From: SZUA-521 sp041738285
Lineage (GTDB): Bacteria; Pseudomonadota; Gammaproteobacteria; Pseudomonadales; Azotimanducaceae
NCBI GenBank assembly: GCA_041738285.1
Contig: JBGSQB010000179.1
Location: 1-24,979 of the forward strand
Direction: 5' to 3'
Length of the DNA: 24,979 nucleotides
How positions within the stretch are numbered: position 1 is the first letter of the stretch; the number at the start of each line of letters is the position of its first letter. The notes beneath the pieces were generated by a model. The model did not search any database, was not told the DNA's origin, and saw only the letters and a program-made list of their open reading frames with translations. The position numbers and the translations under genes are program-made. This document shows, in pieces, positions 23,656 to 24,979 of this stretch.

Positions 23656-24979
23656 CAACTTTCAACGACATCGCCATCTCGGCCAGTCGATCGCGCTCGA
23701 GATCGAGTTCCTGACGCGACAGTGCATGAGTATCGAGCCAGCCGAAGGGCAGCGCCAGTTCGATCCAGTCCGCATCGACACTGATATCGAAACGCGGCGA
23801 GTCGGCATCGGTACGGGAACGTTCGAGAATCAAGGCCAGACGCAACAGGATGGTCGTGTGTCGCAGCGCGTCGGCCGCGCGCGAGTCGAGCGCAGAGAAC
23901 GCGAACACCGGAAAGGCTCCTCTGCTGCCTCTGATGTGTAACGCAAGCGCTCGACGTCCATCGTGTGCAAAACCCGCGAGATCACCATTCTGCACCAGGT
24001 ATGCGCCATGGCGGTTGTGATGGCGCGCCGACACCGCCTTGCCGATCTCGTGCAGGCTGCATGCCCATCGCACCAGGTCACGGTCCGCTGGCGACAGCTG
24101 CCACACGGATCGCGCAGCATCGAACAACTGCAGGCACGTGCGCTCGACGCGTCTTACCTGTGCAGCATCTACACCGAACCGATTGCGCCAGGCCGCAACT
24201 GTCAGTTCTCGCACGTCTTCATGTGAGCGCCGCTCGGCAAGGTCATACAACAGCCCGTCGCGAAGCGATGCATCGACGAACTCGAGCGTGTCGAGCGCCA
24301 GTACTTCGAACAGGGCACACACAATCGCAAGCCCGGCGGGAAAGATGTCGACCCGTTCTGGCGCCAGTCCCGGTACGCCAGTTTCCGCCACCCAACGCCG
24401 GTCGAGCAGCGCCGCCTCGAGCCGATCGAGTCCAGCCGCTGTGATGTCGCCGTTGGTGAAGCCGTTGGCACTGAGTACGCTACATACCGATTCGAGGGTG
24501 CCGGATGTGCCAATCACGCGCCCGCACGCACCTCCGACGAACCCCCGCGACACACCTTGCAACCGTTTCTTGGCGGCTGCACGCGCCGCAAGAAACGACG
24601 CCGCCGTGGTCGGGGACGCATCGAAGAACTGATCGGTGAGGTTGACGCAGCCGAGCGCGACACTGGCCACCGCCTTCGGCGCGAATGCAGGTCCCAGACA
24701 GATCTCCGTGCTGCCGCCACCGATGTCGATCACCAGCCAGTCGCCATCTTCTGCAGCCAGGGTGCGTGACACCCCCAGAAAGATGAGCTTGGCTTCTTCA
24801 TCGCCCGTCAAAATCTTGATCGGGCAACCCAGCAACCGCTGCGCCGGACCGACGAATGATTCGGGGTCCCTGGCCTCGCGCAAGGCCGACGTACCGACCA
24901 CCCGAATCCGCTCCGGCGCGATGCCGGCAAGACGCTGCGCGAAGCGCGCGATACAGTCGAGGCCACGCGCGATCGCGGC
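23630..24979 (-). CDS. ppx: Exopolyphosphatase/pppGpp phosphohydrolase, N-terminus cut by the right edge
   Basis: 449 residues are visible, and the frame is open to the window edge, so the start lies outside. It is a Ppx/GppA ASKHA-fold enzyme that removes phosphate from the end of polyphosphate chains and/or from pppGpp. Motifs seen are RVVGTSALREARDPESF, ILTGDEEAKLIFLGV and the phosphate-binding DWLVIDIGGGSTEICLG, then SVALGCVNLTDQFF and GTSGTLESV. The C-terminal half is HD-like, with WACSLHEIGKAVSARHHNRHGAYLVQN. Ppx and GppA cannot be separated by eye; proximity to hemB favours Ppx, as in Pseudomonas, where ppk and ppx lie near hemB. The stop TAG overlaps hemB. Confidence 0.92.
   Translation of the reverse strand, partial: AAIARGLDCIARFAQRLAGIAPERIRVVGTSALREARDPESFVGPAQRLLGCPIKILTGDEEAKLIFLGVSRTLAAEDGDWLVIDIGGGSTEICLGPAFAPKAVASVALGCVNLTDQFFDASPTTAASFLAARAAAKKRLQGVSRGFVGGACGRVIGTSGTLESVCSVLSANGFTNGDITAAGLDRLEAALLDRRWVAETGVPGLAPERVDIFPAGLAIVCALFEVLALDTLEFVDASLRDGLLYDLAERRSHEDVRELTVAAWRNRFGVDAAQVRRVERTCLQLFDAARSVWQLSPADRDLVRWACSLHEIGKAVSARHHNRHGAYLVQNGDLAGFAHDGRRALALHIRGSRGAFPVFAFSALDSRAADALRHTTILLRLALILERSRTDADSPRFDISVDADWIELALPFGWLDTHALSRQELDLERDRLAEMAMSLKVVSRPASAT

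Overview
This 25 kb window is a high-GC gammaproteobacterial chromosome segment. The conserved core genes and their neighbourhoods point there: nudE/cysQ, yrfG-hslR-hslO-pckA, gshA-acpH, dsbB-rsd, and hemB next to ppx. HemB has the Asp-type (Mg-dependent, Pseudomonas-like) metal site. No phage, integron, CRISPR array, rRNA or tRNA gene was seen. The lineage looks like an environmental gammaproteobacterium outside the best-studied genera, but genus cannot be fixed from this sequence alone.

Left end (1-1408): a truncated minus-strand gene for a small Cys-rich exported protein lies behind a MerR-type-looking promoter. It is followed by a plus-strand STAS/SpoIIAA-like gene (485-925). A 35-residue single-helix membrane protein gene (897-1004, minus), easily missed by length cut-offs, has a strong ribosome binding site and a perfect CRP-type palindrome just upstream. 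Between convergent genes there is also an AT-richer stretch with a perfect LexA-type box (1298-1313).

1409-4415 (minus strand) reads nudE, cysQ, a DUF35 zinc-ribbon/OB protein, then a thiolase-superfamily protein. The last two overlap by 4 bp and look like an acyl-CoA thiolase/aldolase complex. The nudE/yrfG divergent promoter region has been expanded by a 251-bp non-coding element (4432-4682). It has 25-bp terminal inverted repeats and CTAG on both sides, and is best read as an IS5-family-like MITE.

4730-10664 (plus strand): yrfG, hslR and hslO form a tightly overlapping redox/heat-stress operon. pckA follows with its own extended -10 promoter, then gshA and acpH. A minus-strand FliL-like exported protein follows (10661-11068).

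11168-18444 (plus strand): a zinc-free MDR quinone oxidoreductase, dsbB, rsd, a WD40-repeat putative lipoprotein, an orphan ParA-type ATPase, a cytoplasmic sulfatase-family hydrolase and the ABC-F protein YheS, several with 4-bp overlaps.

18513-24979: an LLM flavin monooxygenase (minus) diverges from a TetR regulator (plus). A TVP38/TMEM64 membrane protein and a FAD disulfide-oxidoreductase-like protein form a minus-strand pair. hemB (plus) is divergent from that pair and overlaps the 3' end of ppx/gppA (minus), which is cut by the right edge.

Most of the window is ordinary core genome. The less ordinary items are the MITE, the small membrane protein with its CRP-type site, the LexA box between convergent genes, the Cys-rich exported protein with its metal-regulator-like promoter, and the DUF35-thiolase pair lacking the usual HDCF motif.
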